In this document: positions 51,767 through 61,305 of the stretch, piece after piece
How the letters are laid out: every line of letters starts with the position of its first letter
Position numbering within the stretch: the stretch's first letter is position 1
Assembly (NCBI RefSeq): GCF_900478135.1
Contig: NZ_LS483470.1
Location: forward strand, 799,501-863,500
Length of the DNA stretch: 64,000 nucleotides
Reading direction: 5' to 3'
Source of the DNA: Leminorella richardii
GTDB lineage: Bacteria; Pseudomonadota; Gammaproteobacteria; Enterobacterales; Enterobacteriaceae
Translations under genes and position numbers: made by a program
Notes under the pieces: model-generated
Told to the model about the DNA's origin: nothing
The model's input: only the letters and a program-made list of their open reading frames with translations
Database searches by the model: none

Positions 51767-52861
51767 TTATGCCGCTCCCTTCAGTTTTGCACGCAGGCGG
51801 CGCATAGGCAGGGTATCCCACAGGTTGAGCACTATGCCCAGCGCTAAATAGGCAGCGTTAACAACCCAGATCCACATCATTGGATCAATTTTCCCACGAG
51901 CTGCGTTGGATTTAAGAGAGCTCTGCAGTAAAAAGTAAAGCAGATACAGCAGCATCGCGGGCAGCATACTGACCACGCGACCCTGACGAGGGTTCACTTC
52001 GCTTAAAGGAACGACCAAAAGCGCCATCAGCGGAACGGAAATAATCAGCGTCAGGCGCCAGTTCATTTCGGCTTTAGCCTGATGGGTATCCATTTTTGCG
52101 AGCGCTGAGAAGCTGGCCTGCTCCACGTCGCTATCATCAAGGGCGATTTCCTGATGACCGATGACTGCCTGATAGGCGTTAAAATCGGTGATGCGGAAGT
52201 CGCGCAGCATGGCGGTACCCTCATAGCGGGTGCCTTTGTCCATAAAGATGCGCTGATTGCCCAGATTGTCTGATTCGATGTGGCCTTTATCAGCAACGAC
52301 CACTGAAGGCCGCTGATTACCGGAAGGGCGAAGCTGTGCTAAAAAAACGTCAGTGAACTGGTTGCCGTCCACTTTGCCGACAAACATAACGGCGTTGCCG
52401 TCCTGAGACGTTTGGAACTGACCTTCAACAAGAGCGCCCAGACTAGGGTTAGCCTTGGCGTCAGCAATCAGCTTTTCCTGACTGATGGCAGACATGGGGC
52501 TAAACCACAGTGCGTTAACGGCGGCAGCAACGCCGGTCAGTAGAGACAGCGTAAGGGCTGAAATCAGCAGAATATTTTTACCCAGTCCGCAGGCGTGCAT
52601 CACGGTGATTTCACTTTCCGAATACAGCTTGCTGAAGGTCATCAAAATGCCGAGAAACAGACTAAGCGGCAGAATAAGCTGTGCCATTTCCGGAACGCCC
52701 AGACCGAGCAGGGAAAACACGAGGTTTGCCGGAATGTCGCCTTCAACCGCCATCGACAGCACTTTGACCAGCTTCTGACAGAAAAAAATCAGCAGCAGGA
52801 TGAACAGGATCGCGATCTGACTCTTGAACGTTTCCCGGATCAAATATCTAATGATTATCAA
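51767..52861 (-). CDS. lptF: Lipopolysaccharide export permease LptF
   Basis: 364 residues (E. coli 366). Partner of LptG with the same six-helix plus jellyroll plan: MIIIRYLIRETFKSQIAILFILLLIFF at the start as TM1 (in two parts), MTFSKLYSESEITVMHACGL cytoplasmic coupling helix, PLSEVNPRQGRV before TM4-6. Divergent from pepA across 262 bases, exactly as in E. coli. Confidence 0.95.
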   Translation of the reverse strand: MIIIRYLIRETFKSQIAILFILLLIFFCQKLVKVLSMAVEGDIPANLVFSLLGLGVPEMAQLILPLSLFLGILMTFSKLYSESEITVMHACGLGKNILLISALTLSLLTGVAAAVNALWFSPMSAISQEKLIADAKANPSLGALVEGQFQTSQDGNAVMFVGKVDGNQFTDVFLAQLRPSGNQRPSVVVADKGHIESDNLGNQRIFMDKGTRYEGTAMLRDFRITDFNAYQAVIGHQEIALDDSDVEQASFSALAKMDTHQAKAEMNWRLTLIISVPLMALLVVPLSEVNPRQGRVVSMLPAMLLYLLYFLLQSSLKSNAARGKIDPMMWIWVVNAAYLALGIVLNLWDTLPMRRLRAKLKGAA

Positions 52862-53123
52862 GTTAAATACGCCTGTGAAAACTTGTTTTTTTGCAGGAAA
52901 GCCGATACTTTCTTGGTTAATTCGCTATTTTTACTAACATCTACCATAATGGCAGGCGCCTTATTGCGCGAATCGCTAATAGTAGTGCTAATAATAGTAT
53001 TAATGCGCGTAAATATTAACACGAAATGTGTCGTGTTCGTGAAAACTTCAGGTGAACGGTAAGCTGGTGGCCATTTTATCCTTAACCGCTTCGCCTTGTC
53101 TCTTTTAAGATTCAGGAGAGTGC

Positions 53124-54635
53124 ATGGAGTTCAGTGTAAAAAGCGGTAGCCCGGAAAAACAGCGCAGCGCCTGCATTGTCGTCGGCGTTTTTGAGCCACG
53201 TCGCCTGTCGCCGATTGCCGAGCAGCTGGATAAAATCAGCGATGGCTACATCAGCGCGCTGCTTCGTCGCGGCGAGCTGGAGGGTAAGGTCGGCCAGTCC
53301 CTGCTGTTGCACCATGTGCCGAATATTCTGTCTGAACGCATTCTGCTTATCGGCTGCGGCAAAGAGCGCGAGCTGGACGAGCGTCAATACAAGCAGGTTA
53401 TCCAGAAGACCATCAATACCCTTAACGACACGGGCTCAATGGAGGCGGTGTGCTTCCTGACTGAGCTGCACGTGAAGGGGCGCAACACTTACTGGAACGT
53501 GCGGCAGGCGGTAGAAACCACGAAAGAGACCCTTTACATCTTTGACCAGCTGAAAAGCAATAAGGTTGAGCCGCGTCGTCCGCTGCGCAAGATGGTGTTC
53601 AGCGTGCCGACTCGCCGCGAGCTGACCTGTGGCGAGCGCGCCATTGCACACGGCTTGGCTATTGCCGCTGGCGTAAAAGCGGCGAAAGATCTGGGCAATA
53701 TGCCGCCTAATATCTGTAACGCCGCCTATCTGGCCTCTCAGGCGCGCCAACTGGCGGATGCCTATAGCGCGAGCACAACGACTCGCGTGATTGGCGAAGA
53801 GCAGATGAAAGAGCTGGGCATGAACGCCTATCTGGCCGTTGGTCAAGGCTCACAGAATGAATCTCTGATGTCGGTGATTGAGTACCGAGGCAATCCGTCT
53901 CCTGACGCCAAGCCTATCGTTCTCGTCGGTAAAGGACTGACCTTCGACTCCGGCGGCATTTCCATTAAGCCAGCCGAAGGCATGGACGAGATGAAATACG
54001 ACATGTGCGGTGCGGCGTCAGTATATGGCGTGATGCGCGCCGCTGCTGAGCTTGGTTTGCCGCTGAACATTGTCGGCGTGATGGCGGGCTGTGAAAACAT
54101 GCCTGGCGGGCGTGCCTATCGCCCCGGTGACGTGCTGACCACCATGTCCGGCCAAACGGTAGAAGTGCTTAACACTGATGCGGAAGGGCGCCTGGTACTG
54201 TGCGACGTGCTGACCTACGTGGAGCGCTTCGAGCCTGACGTGGTTATCGATATCGCGACGCTGACGGGCGCCTGCATTATCGCTCTGGGCCACCAGATTA
54301 CCGGGCTGATGTCTAACCACAATCCGCTGGCCTCCGAACTGCTGAATGCCTCTGAGCAGGCGGGCGATCGCGCATGGCGTCTGCCAATGAGCGACGAGTA
54401 TCAAGAACAGCTGGATTCCAACTTTGCCGATATGGCGAATATTGGTGGTCGCCCCGCCGGCGCCATTACCGCGGGCTGCTTCCTGTCACGCTTTACCCGC
54501 AAGTACAGCTGGGCACACTTGGACATTGCCGGTACAGCATGGCGTTCAGGCAAGGCCAAAGGCGCCACCGGTCGTCCGGTTGCGCTGTTGACGCAGTTCC
54601 TGTTGAACCGCGCCGGTCAAAGTTTCGAAGAGTAA
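53124..54635 (+). CDS. pepA: Cytosol (leucyl) aminopeptidase A
   Basis: 503 residues, M17 family, same length as E. coli PepA. Metal and active-site signature NTDAEGRL at 350-357, GKGLTFDSGGISIKP, and YDMCGAA. The enzyme is a hexameric two-metal aminopeptidase. In E. coli PepA also binds DNA for carAB regulation and cer/Xer recombination. Divergent from lptF and upstream of holC, the standard enterobacterial order. Confidence 0.96.
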   Translation: MEFSVKSGSPEKQRSACIVVGVFEPRRLSPIAEQLDKISDGYISALLRRGELEGKVGQSLLLHHVPNILSERILLIGCGKERELDERQYKQVIQKTINTLNDTGSMEAVCFLTELHVKGRNTYWNVRQAVETTKETLYIFDQLKSNKVEPRRPLRKMVFSVPTRRELTCGERAIAHGLAIAAGVKAAKDLGNMPPNICNAAYLASQARQLADAYSASTTTRVIGEEQMKELGMNAYLAVGQGSQNESLMSVIEYRGNPSPDAKPIVLVGKGLTFDSGGISIKPAEGMDEMKYDMCGAASVYGVMRAAAELGLPLNIVGVMAGCENMPGGRAYRPGDVLTTMSGQTVEVLNTDAEGRLVLCDVLTYVERFEPDVVIDIATLTGACIIALGHQITGLMSNHNPLASELLNASEQAGDRAWRLPMSDEYQEQLDSNFADMANIGGRPAGAITAGCFLSRFTRKYSWAHLDIAGTAWRSGKAKGATGRPVALLTQFLLNRAGQSFEE

Positions 54636-54707
54636 TCGCATCAAGACGAGGTTTCGATGCGCGATGCGCGGCAGCTTTATTAGCGAGCTGCGCCAGTTTT
54701 AAGCCCC

Positions 54708-54733
54708 TCAGAGGCCCGCACGCGGGCCTCTGA
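54708..54733 (+). terminator. Hairpin between pepA and holC
   Basis: TCAGAGGCCCGC (54708-54719) and GCGGGCCTCTGA (54722-54733), self-complementary over nearly its whole length, without a U-run. Likely attenuates pepA transcripts before holC. Confidence 0.45.
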
Positions 54734-54765
54734 CCATTACGTGAAGAGATCCGCCACGGCCCGCT

Positions 54766-55215
54766 ATGAAGAGTGCGACATTCTATATTCTGGATAACGA
54801 CAGCCTGTCCGATGGACTTACGCCCGTCGAAGCGCTGACCTGTCAGCTGGCCGCTGAGCGCTGGCGTATGGGAAAGCGTATCCTGATTTCCTGTGATTCT
54901 CAGGCACAGGCCGAGCGCCTTGACGAAGCGCTGTGGGCTCGTGATGCATCGTCGTTTGTCCCCCACAGTTTGGTCGGCGAAGGGCCTAAATACGGCGCGC
55001 CGGTTGAACTGTGCTGGCCGGGAAAGCGCGGTAGCGCGCCAAGGGATCTGCTGATTAATCTGCAAATACCATTTCCCGACTTTGCCACCGGTTTCTATGA
55101 AGTGATAGACTTTGTACCCCATGAAGACAGCCTGAAACAGCAGGCGCGCGAACGCTATAAAGTTTATCGCAGCGTCGGCTTTAACCTTTCGACGGCAACG
55201 CCGCCAGCCCTTTGA
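54766..55215 (+). CDS. holC: DNA polymerase III chi subunit
   Basis: 149 residues (E. coli 147). Starts MKSATFYILDND; LTCQLAAERWRMGKRILISCDSQAQAERLDEALW and FVPHSLVGEGPKYGAPVELCW are typical of chi, which links the clamp loader (through psi) to SSB. Lies between pepA and valS as in E. coli. Its partner psi (holD) is at 63645. Confidence 0.95.
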   Translation: MKSATFYILDNDSLSDGLTPVEALTCQLAAERWRMGKRILISCDSQAQAERLDEALWARDASSFVPHSLVGEGPKYGAPVELCWPGKRGSAPRDLLINLQIPFPDFATGFYEVIDFVPHEDSLKQQARERYKVYRSVGFNLSTATPPAL

Positions 55216-55246
55216 ACGACATTTTTGAACGATACTAAAGAAGATC

Positions 55247-58102
55247 ATGGAAAAAACATACAACCCGCAAGAGATTGAGCAGTCCCTGTATCAGCAATGG
55301 GAAGAAAACGGCTACTTTAAGCCGCACGGTGACACCAGCAAAGAAAGCTACTGCATCGTTATTCCCCCGCCGAACGTCACCGGTAGCCTGCACATGGGGC
55401 ACGCCTTCCAGCAAACCATCATGGACGCCATGATCCGCTATCAGCGCATGCAGGGTAAAAACACCCTATGGCAGGCGGGAACCGATCACGCGGGCATTGC
55501 CACTCAGATGGTGGTGGAGCGCAAAATTGCGGCAGAAGAGAATAAGACTCGCCACGACTATGGCCGCGACGCCTTTATCGACAAGATTTGGCAGTGGAAG
55601 GCGGAGTCCGGCGGCACCATTACCCGCCAGATGCGTCGTCTGGGCGCGTCCGTTGACTGGGATCGCGAGCGTTTCACCATGGACGAAAGCCTGTCCAACG
55701 CGGTGAAAGAAGTGTTCGTTCGCCTGTATAAAGAAAACCTGATCTATCGCGGCAAGCGCTTGGTTAACTGGGATCCGAAGCTGCGCACTGCCATTTCCGA
55801 TCTGGAAGTGGAAAGCCGTGAGACTAAAGGGTCTATGTGGCACCTGCGCTATCCGCTGGAGGACGGCGTTAAGACCGCTGACGGTAAGGACTATCTGGTT
55901 GTCGCTACCACCCGCCCGGAAACAGTACTGGGCGATACCGGCGTGGCCGTTAACCCGGAAGATCCTCGCTATAAAGATTTAATCGGCAAGTTTGTCGTTC
56001 TGCCGCTGGTCAACCGCCGGATTCCTATCGTTGGTGACGAACACGCAGACATGGAAAAAGGTACGGGCTGCGTGAAAATCACGCCTGCTCACGACTTTAA
56101 CGACTACGAAGTCGGTCGCCGTCACGCTCTGCCGATGATCAACATTTTCACGTTTGACGCTGAAATTCGCGATGCGGCGGAAGTGTTTGACACCAACGGT
56201 GAGCCGAGCGAAGCCTATTCAGCCGAGCTGCCTGAGTCCCTGCGCGGCCTAGAGCGCTTTGCTGCCCGTAAAGCGGTTGTTGCGGCTTTTGACGCTGCCG
56301 GGCTGCTTGAAGAAATTAAACCGCACGACCTGACAGTACCTTACGGCGACCGCGGCGGCGTTGTTATTGAGCCGATGCTGACCGACCAGTGGTACGTTCG
56401 CACTAAGCCGCTGGCGAAAGTGGCTATCGAAGCGGTAGAAAACGGCGACATTCAGTTTGTGCCGAAGCAGTACGAAAATATGTACTTCTCGTGGATGCGC
56501 GACATTCAGGACTGGTGTATTTCTCGCCAGCTGTGGTGGGGACACCGCATTCCTGCATGGTATGACGCTGAAGGCAACGTATACGTTGGCCGTAACGAAG
56601 ACGAAGTGCGTAAAGAGAACGGTATTGCGGCGAGCGTGGCGCTTTCTCAGGACGAAGACGTGCTGGACACTTGGTTCTCCTCTGGCCTGTGGACCTTCTC
56701 TACGCTTGGCTGGCCGGAAAATACCGAAGACCTACGCACCTTCCACCCGACTGACGTGCTGGTCAGCGGCTTTGACATCATCTTCTTCTGGATTGCGCGC
56801 ATGATCATGATGACCATGCACTTCATCAAAGATGAAGACGGCAAGCCGCAGGTGCCGTTTAAGCACGTTTACGTCACCGGGCTGATTCGCGATGAAGAAG
56901 GGCAGAAAATGTCCAAGTCCAAGGGCAACGTTATCGACCCGCTGGACATGATCGACGGCATCTCGCTGGAAAGCCTGCTGGAAAAGCGCACCGGCAATAT
57001 GATGCAGCCGCAGCTGGCGGAAAAAATCCGCAAGCGCACCGAGAAGCAGTTCCCGAACGGTATCGAACCGCACGGCACCGATGCGCTGCGCTTTACGCTG
57101 GCGGCGCTGGCGTCAACTGGTCGCGACATTAACTGGGACATGAAGCGTCTTGAAGGCTACCGCAACTTCTGTAACAAGCTGTGGAACGCCAGCCGCTTTG
57201 TGCTGATGAACACCGAAGAGCACGACTGCGGCCAGAACGGCGGCGAAATGACGCTGTCGCTGGCAGACCGCTGGATCCTGGCGGAATTTAACCGCACAGT
57301 AAAAGCCTATCGCGACGCGCTGGACGGCTACCGCTTCGATATGGCGGCCGGCATTCTGTATGAATTCACCTGGAACCAGTTCTGCGACTGGTATCTGGAG
57401 TTGACCAAGCCCGTCATGAGCAACGGTTCAGAGTCTGAGCTTCGCGGTACTCGCCACACGCTGGTTCAGGTGCTGGAAGCGCTGCTGCGTCTGGCTCATC
57501 CTATTATTCCGTTCATTACTGAAACTATCTGGCAGCGCGTGAAAACGCTGCGGAATATTACTGCGGACACCATCATGCTGCAGTCAATGCCGGAATACGA
57601 CGAGCAGCTTAACGACGAGCAGGCTTTGGCCGATCTGGAGTGGATCAAGCAGGCCATCGTGGCGGTGCGCAACATTCGTGCCGAAATGAACATTGCGCCA
57701 AGCAAGCCTCTTGACGTACTGCTGCGCGACGCCTCTGCCGATGCAGTAAGGCGCGTTCAGGACAACGAAGGCTTTATCAACACGCTGGCGCGCCTGACGG
57801 GTGTGACCATTCTGCCTGCGGGTGACAAGGGCCCGGTCTCTGTCACCAAACTGGTAGACGGTGCTGAGCTGCTGATCCCAATGGCGGGGCTGATTGATAA
57901 AGACGCCGAGCTCGATCGTCTGACCAAAGAAGTGACGCGCATTGAAGACGAAATTGCCCGTATTGAAAGCAAGCTGTCAAACGAAGGCTTTGTTGCTCGC
58001 GCACCGGAGGCCGTGGTGGCTAAAGAGCGTGAAAAACTGACCGGTTATGCAGAGGCTAAGGCCAAGCTGCTGGAGCAGAAGGCGACGATTGCTGCGCTAT
58101 AG
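55247..58102 (+). CDS. valS: Valyl-tRNA synthetase
   Basis: 951 residues, same length as E. coli ValS. Class I signature HMGH at 49-52 (PPPNVTGSLHMGH), editing (CP1) domain, KMSKS at 554-558, anticodon-binding domain and the C-terminal coiled coil (LDRLTKEVTRIEDEIARIESKL). Follows holC by 31 bases; ends in a strong terminator. Confidence 0.97.
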   Translation: MEKTYNPQEIEQSLYQQWEENGYFKPHGDTSKESYCIVIPPPNVTGSLHMGHAFQQTIMDAMIRYQRMQGKNTLWQAGTDHAGIATQMVVERKIAAEENKTRHDYGRDAFIDKIWQWKAESGGTITRQMRRLGASVDWDRERFTMDESLSNAVKEVFVRLYKENLIYRGKRLVNWDPKLRTAISDLEVESRETKGSMWHLRYPLEDGVKTADGKDYLVVATTRPETVLGDTGVAVNPEDPRYKDLIGKFVVLPLVNRRIPIVGDEHADMEKGTGCVKITPAHDFNDYEVGRRHALPMINIFTFDAEIRDAAEVFDTNGEPSEAYSAELPESLRGLERFAARKAVVAAFDAAGLLEEIKPHDLTVPYGDRGGVVIEPMLTDQWYVRTKPLAKVAIEAVENGDIQFVPKQYENMYFSWMRDIQDWCISRQLWWGHRIPAWYDAEGNVYVGRNEDEVRKENGIAASVALSQDEDVLDTWFSSGLWTFSTLGWPENTEDLRTFHPTDVLVSGFDIIFFWIARMIMMTMHFIKDEDGKPQVPFKHVYVTGLIRDEEGQKMSKSKGNVIDPLDMIDGISLESLLEKRTGNMMQPQLAEKIRKRTEKQFPNGIEPHGTDALRFTLAALASTGRDINWDMKRLEGYRNFCNKLWNASRFVLMNTEEHDCGQNGGEMTLSLADRWILAEFNRTVKAYRDALDGYRFDMAAGILYEFTWNQFCDWYLELTKPVMSNGSESELRGTRHTLVQVLEALLRLAHPIIPFITETIWQRVKTLRNITADTIMLQSMPEYDEQLNDEQALADLEWIKQAIVAVRNIRAEMNIAPSKPLDVLLRDASADAVRRVQDNEGFINTLARLTGVTILPAGDKGPVSVTKLVDGAELLIPMAGLIDKDAELDRLTKEVTRIEDEIARIESKLSNEGFVARAPEAVVAKEREKLTGYAEAKAKLLEQKATIAAL

Positions 58103-58130
58103 TGATGGCGAGGTATGGCGCGAAACAGTC

Positions 58131-58158
58131 AAAAAAGGCCGCGAAAGCGGCCTTTTTT
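58131..58158. terminator. Bidirectional terminator after valS
   Basis: AAAAAAGGCCGC, loop GAAA, GCGGCCTTTTTT: perfect stem with A and U runs on both sides, between convergent valS and pgpA. Confidence 0.95.
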
Positions 58159-58175
58159 ATCCCATAGAAAATGTC

Positions 58176-58670
58176 CTAGAGCATCAGCCAGTAAACCAGC
58201 TGTACAACTCCAAGTGCTGCAATTCCCGCGACAACGTCGTCTGTCATAATGCCTAAACCGCCGCTAAGGTTTTCATCGAACCAGCGGATGGGCCACGGCT
58301 TGAGAATATCGAAAAAGCGAAAGGCGACAAATGCCAGCAGCATCCAGACTATGCCGGAGGGCAGGGCGATACAGGCGATCCACATGCCGACGAATTCATC
58401 CCAGACGATGGCGCCGTGATCGTGCTCGCCAATGGCTTTGGCCGCGCTGCGGCAGGCCCAAATGCCGATAGTGAATGAAGCAACGAGAATAACGAGGTAG
58501 GCCGGAAGCGAGAACCACTGCAACAGCAGATAGTAAAAGGGAATGGCAGCAAGGGAACCAAAGGTGCCGGGTGCTTTTGGAGATAGCCCTGAGCCGAAGC
58601 CAACGGCAAGCCAGTGCAGCGGGTTACGGGCAGAGAGACGGTAAAGTTCAGGTTTTATCGTGATGCGCAA
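58176..58670 (-). CDS. pgpA: Phosphatidylglycerophosphatase A
   Basis: 164-residue inner-membrane phosphatase that makes phosphatidylglycerol from its phosphate. WLAVGFGSGLSPKAPGTFGSL, then EHDHGAIVWDEFVGMW with the acidic metal-binding residues, then FRFFDILKPWPIRW and GLGIMTDDVVAG, all PgpA signatures; four hydrophobic segments. In E. coli pgpA follows thiL near nusB. Here it lies between valS and rraB, downstream of an aldo-keto reductase gene. That is either a relocated gene or an extra copy. Confidence 0.9.
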   Translation of the reverse strand: MRITIKPELYRLSARNPLHWLAVGFGSGLSPKAPGTFGSLAAIPFYYLLLQWFSLPAYLVILVASFTIGIWACRSAAKAIGEHDHGAIVWDEFVGMWIACIALPSGIVWMLLAFVAFRFFDILKPWPIRWFDENLSGGLGIMTDDVVAGIAALGVVQLVYWLML

Positions 58671-58690
58671 AGTCGATGTCTTCTTTTAGA

Positions 58691-58711
58691 GGCGGCTCTT
58701 CCCGAGCCGCC
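58691..58711 (-). terminator. Hairpin between aldo-keto reductase and pgpA genes
   Basis: GGCGGCTC (58691-58698) and GAGCCGCC (58704-58711), 5-base loop; on the minus strand followed by TCTAAAAG. Partial terminator or processing site. Confidence 0.45.
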
Positions 58712-58724
58712 GCGTGGACGGACA

Positions 58725-59573
58725 CTACAGCATTTCCAGCGGCACTTTCCTGGCCGGAGGTGGGAATGCAGCGTTAAGCGTGACGTAGTCTTCATGGTGA
58801 AGCTCAATGCTGAGGCTTTCTATGTTTTCCAGCATGTGCTTAACGTTAGCAGCCTTGGGAATGGTGATGACGTTGCGATCGTGAAGCACCCAGGCGATGG
58901 CGACCTGAGCCGGGCTTACGCCGTGACGCTTAGCAACCTCGATAAGCGCAGGATGCTCAAGCAGCCGAGCCTGTTCAATGGGAGAATAGGCCATAACCGG
59001 CAAGCTGTTGCTGCGACACCACGGCAGTAGATCATATTCAATGCCGCGTCGGGACAGATTATACAGCACCTGATTGGTGGCAACCTGTTCGTTGTCGACC
59101 ACGGTCATTAGTTCTTCCAGATCCTCAACGTCGAAGTTGCTGACGCCCCACTGGCCAATTTTGCCCTGTTCAACCAGGTTTTCCATAGCTTCTGCCGTTT
59201 CTGCCAGCGGAATATGACCGCGCCAGTGAAGCAGATAAAGGTCGATATAGTCAGTTCCCAGCCTGCGAAGGCTGGCTTCACAGGCGGCAACGGTTCCTTC
59301 AAGACTGGCGTTTCCGGGCAGCACTTTGCTGACTAGAAAAACGTCATCACGACGCCCTTTAATGGCGGCGCCGACCACTTTCTCAGCGCCGCCGTCGGCG
59401 TACATTTCGGCGGTATCAATAAGAGCCAGTCCACGCTCAATACCCTGTTGCAGAGTGCTAATTTCCTGCTGCAGGTCTGAGCTGCGTTCACCCATAAACC
59501 AAGTACCCTGCCCGAGAACGGGCATTTCATCTCCACTGGGTAGCGTGATATAGCGCATGCGCTGTCTGGCCAT
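58725..59573 (-). CDS. Aldo-keto reductase (YeaE-like)
   Basis: 282 residues, NADPH-dependent TIM-barrel reductase. Catalytic tetrad visible: Asp in LIDTAEMYADGGAEKVVG with Tyr, Lys in VFLVSKVLP, His in DLYLLHWRG; nucleotide-binding end IPKAANVKHMLEN. Similar in length and motifs to E. coli YeaE, which reduces methylglyoxal. No specific context; pgpA follows 54 bases downstream. Confidence 0.85.
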   Translation of the reverse strand: MARQRMRYITLPSGDEMPVLGQGTWFMGERSSDLQQEISTLQQGIERGLALIDTAEMYADGGAEKVVGAAIKGRRDDVFLVSKVLPGNASLEGTVAACEASLRRLGTDYIDLYLLHWRGHIPLAETAEAMENLVEQGKIGQWGVSNFDVEDLEELMTVVDNEQVATNQVLYNLSRRGIEYDLLPWCRSNSLPVMAYSPIEQARLLEHPALIEVAKRHGVSPAQVAIAWVLHDRNVITIPKAANVKHMLENIESLSIELHHEDYVTLNAAFPPPARKVPLEML

Positions 59574-59600
59574 CGTTGACCTCCGTTAGGTGGTTAAAGC

Positions 59601-60041
59601 CTAGTGACGGGGCTGCTCCCGATCTTCTTCATCCTCTTCGGCGTCGTCGTCTTCATCACCGCCGCCGTTAGGATCTTCGAAGTAGGTGCCCCAGCCGTCG
59701 TAGTTGATTTCAAAGCGTTCAGCGAGAATAAATAGCTGTTCAACCTGCTTGTCGATGATTTCTGCGTTAAGCCCCACTTCGCTGATGACGTCACAGCACA
59801 GCAGCGTCAGGCCGTCTTCTACCTCAAGCTCTTCTGGATCGGTGACTTCATAGCCCAGCTTAAAGGCTTCTACTGCCGCTTTTTCCAGCGTATCGAAGTC
59901 TTCAGAAGAAAAGTGGTGTTCAATAGCGTACAGGGCGTCCGGATCGCTACCGTCTTCCAGCAGCTCTTCAATAATCAGTCGGGTCTCTTCACGCTGTTCT
60001 TCGAGCAGTGCGTTCAGTTCATCGGTAGACATAGTGGCCAT
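59601..60041 (-). CDS. rraB: Regulator of RNase E activity B
   Basis: 146 residues, acidic. LLEEQREETRLIIEELLEDGSDPDALYAIEHHFSSEDFDTLEKAAVEAFKLGYEV is split over helices typical for RraB (YjgD), which binds RNase E and alters which transcripts it cleaves. The Asp/Glu-rich C-terminal tail (GGGDEDDDAEEDEEDRE) is a normal feature. Divergent from the ornithine carbamoyltransferase gene, as in E. coli. Confidence 0.95.
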   Translation of the reverse strand: MATMSTDELNALLEEQREETRLIIEELLEDGSDPDALYAIEHHFSSEDFDTLEKAAVEAFKLGYEVTDPEELEVEDGLTLLCCDVISEVGLNAEIIDKQVEQLFILAERFEINYDGWGTYFEDPNGGGDEDDDAEEDEEDREQPRH

Positions 60042-60140
60042 GATAGTTCTCGCTTGTAATAGTTAGTTTTGGCTATTCTCACACAGTGCCCTGATAAGCT
60101 CCACCACAAAAGCGGGCGTTCCGATTAAACTTTAGTTGAT

Positions 60141-60179
60141 TGTGAATTTTAATTCATATAGATTGATTTTAAATTCATT
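60141..60179 (+). promoter_or_regulatory. Tandem ARG boxes (ArgR operator)
   Basis: Two 18-base imperfect palindromes, 60141-60158 (TGTGAATTTTAATTCATA) and 60162-60179 (ATTGATTTTAAATTCATT), separated by 3 bases, the canonical ARG-box spacing. They lie 41 bases before the ATG. Arginine-bound ArgR should repress the gene downstream. Confidence 0.92.
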
Positions 60180-60219
60180 TTTTATCTCTATTCCACGTAC
60201 AAAGTCGAGGAGAGCGACG

Positions 60220-61227
60220 ATGCCTCAGTTTTACCAGCGCCACCTGTTACGCTTATTGGATTTTAGCCCAGAAGAGATTCGTTCTCTGCTTTCGCTGGCG
60301 GCCTCGCTGAAGAAAGATAAAAAGGCAGGCGTTGAGAAGCCGAGGCTAAGTGGGAAAAACATCGCGCTTATCTTTGAAAAAGACTCTACCCGCACGCGCT
60401 GCGCGTTTGAGGTGGCGGCGTTCGACCAGGGGGCTAGAGTTACCTATTTGGGGCCAAGCGGTAGCCAGATTGGTCATAAAGAATCTATCAAGGACACTGC
60501 GCGGGTGCTGGGGGGCATGTATGACGGCATTCAGTATCGCGGCTTTGGTCAACAGATTGTTGAAACACTGGCGCAGTATTCCGGCGTGCCGGTGTGGAAC
60601 GGCCTGACTGATGAATTTCACCCCACTCAGATTTTGGCGGATCTGCTGACGATGCAGGAGTTCCTGCCGCAAAAGAGCCTGTCAGAGATGAAGATGGCCT
60701 ATCTGGGTGACGCGCGCAACAATATGGGGAATTCTCTGCTGGAGGGCGCAGCGCTGATGGGTATGGATTTTCGGCTAGTCGCACCGAAGGCCTGCTGGCC
60801 CGATCCTGTTCTGGTGGAGGCTTGCCAAAAGGTTGCTAAACAGACCGGCGCAGTGTTAACCCTGACGGAAGACGTGGCAGAAGGCGTTAGCGGGGTTGAC
60901 TACCTGTATACCGACGTGTGGGTCTCGATGGGTGAGGCTAAAGAGGTTTGGCAGGAGCGTATTCGACTGCTTAAGCCCTATCAGATCAACCGTCAGGTGC
61001 TTGAGCTGACCGGTAACCCAGATGTGAAATTCTTACACTGCCTGCCGGCCTTTCACGACGACCAAACGACGATGGGAAAACAGATGGCTCAGCAGTACGG
61101 TCTCCACGGCGGTATGGAAGTGACCGACGAGGTGTTTGAATCCCCTCACAGCGTGGTATTCGTTCAGGCGGAAAACCGGATGCACACCATTAAGGCAGTG
61201 ATGGTAGCGACGCTAAGTAAAGCGTAG
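60220..61227 (+). CDS. argF: Ornithine carbamoyltransferase
   Basis: 335 residues from the ATG at 60220, after GAGGAG (60208-60213); the frame continues upstream through the ARG boxes and is not used. Carbamoyl-phosphate loop STRTR at 56-60, HPTQ in the second motif, and HCLPAFHD with the active-site Cys. Condenses ornithine and carbamoyl phosphate to citrulline in arginine synthesis. Position next to rraB and yjgK equals E. coli argI; enterobacteria with one copy usually call it argF. Confidence 0.95.
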   Translation: MPQFYQRHLLRLLDFSPEEIRSLLSLAASLKKDKKAGVEKPRLSGKNIALIFEKDSTRTRCAFEVAAFDQGARVTYLGPSGSQIGHKESIKDTARVLGGMYDGIQYRGFGQQIVETLAQYSGVPVWNGLTDEFHPTQILADLLTMQEFLPQKSLSEMKMAYLGDARNNMGNSLLEGAALMGMDFRLVAPKACWPDPVLVEACQKVAKQTGAVLTLTEDVAEGVSGVDYLYTDVWVSMGEAKEVWQERIRLLKPYQINRQVLELTGNPDVKFLHCLPAFHDDQTTMGKQMAQQYGLHGGMEVTDEVFESPHSVVFVQAENRMHTIKAVMVATLSKA

Positions 61228-61250
61228 TGCGTTCTCTGTATGATAAACAG

Positions 61251-61275
61251 GAAGCCCCGCACTATGCGGGGCTTC
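61251..61275 (+). terminator. Terminator after argF
   Basis: GAAGCCCCGC (61251-61260), loop ACTAT, GCGGGGCTTC (61266-61275), then TGCTTTC; weak U-run but very stable stem. Confidence 0.75.
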
Positions 61276-61305
61276 TGCTTTCAGTCTTTCGCCAATTAGC
61301 CCACC

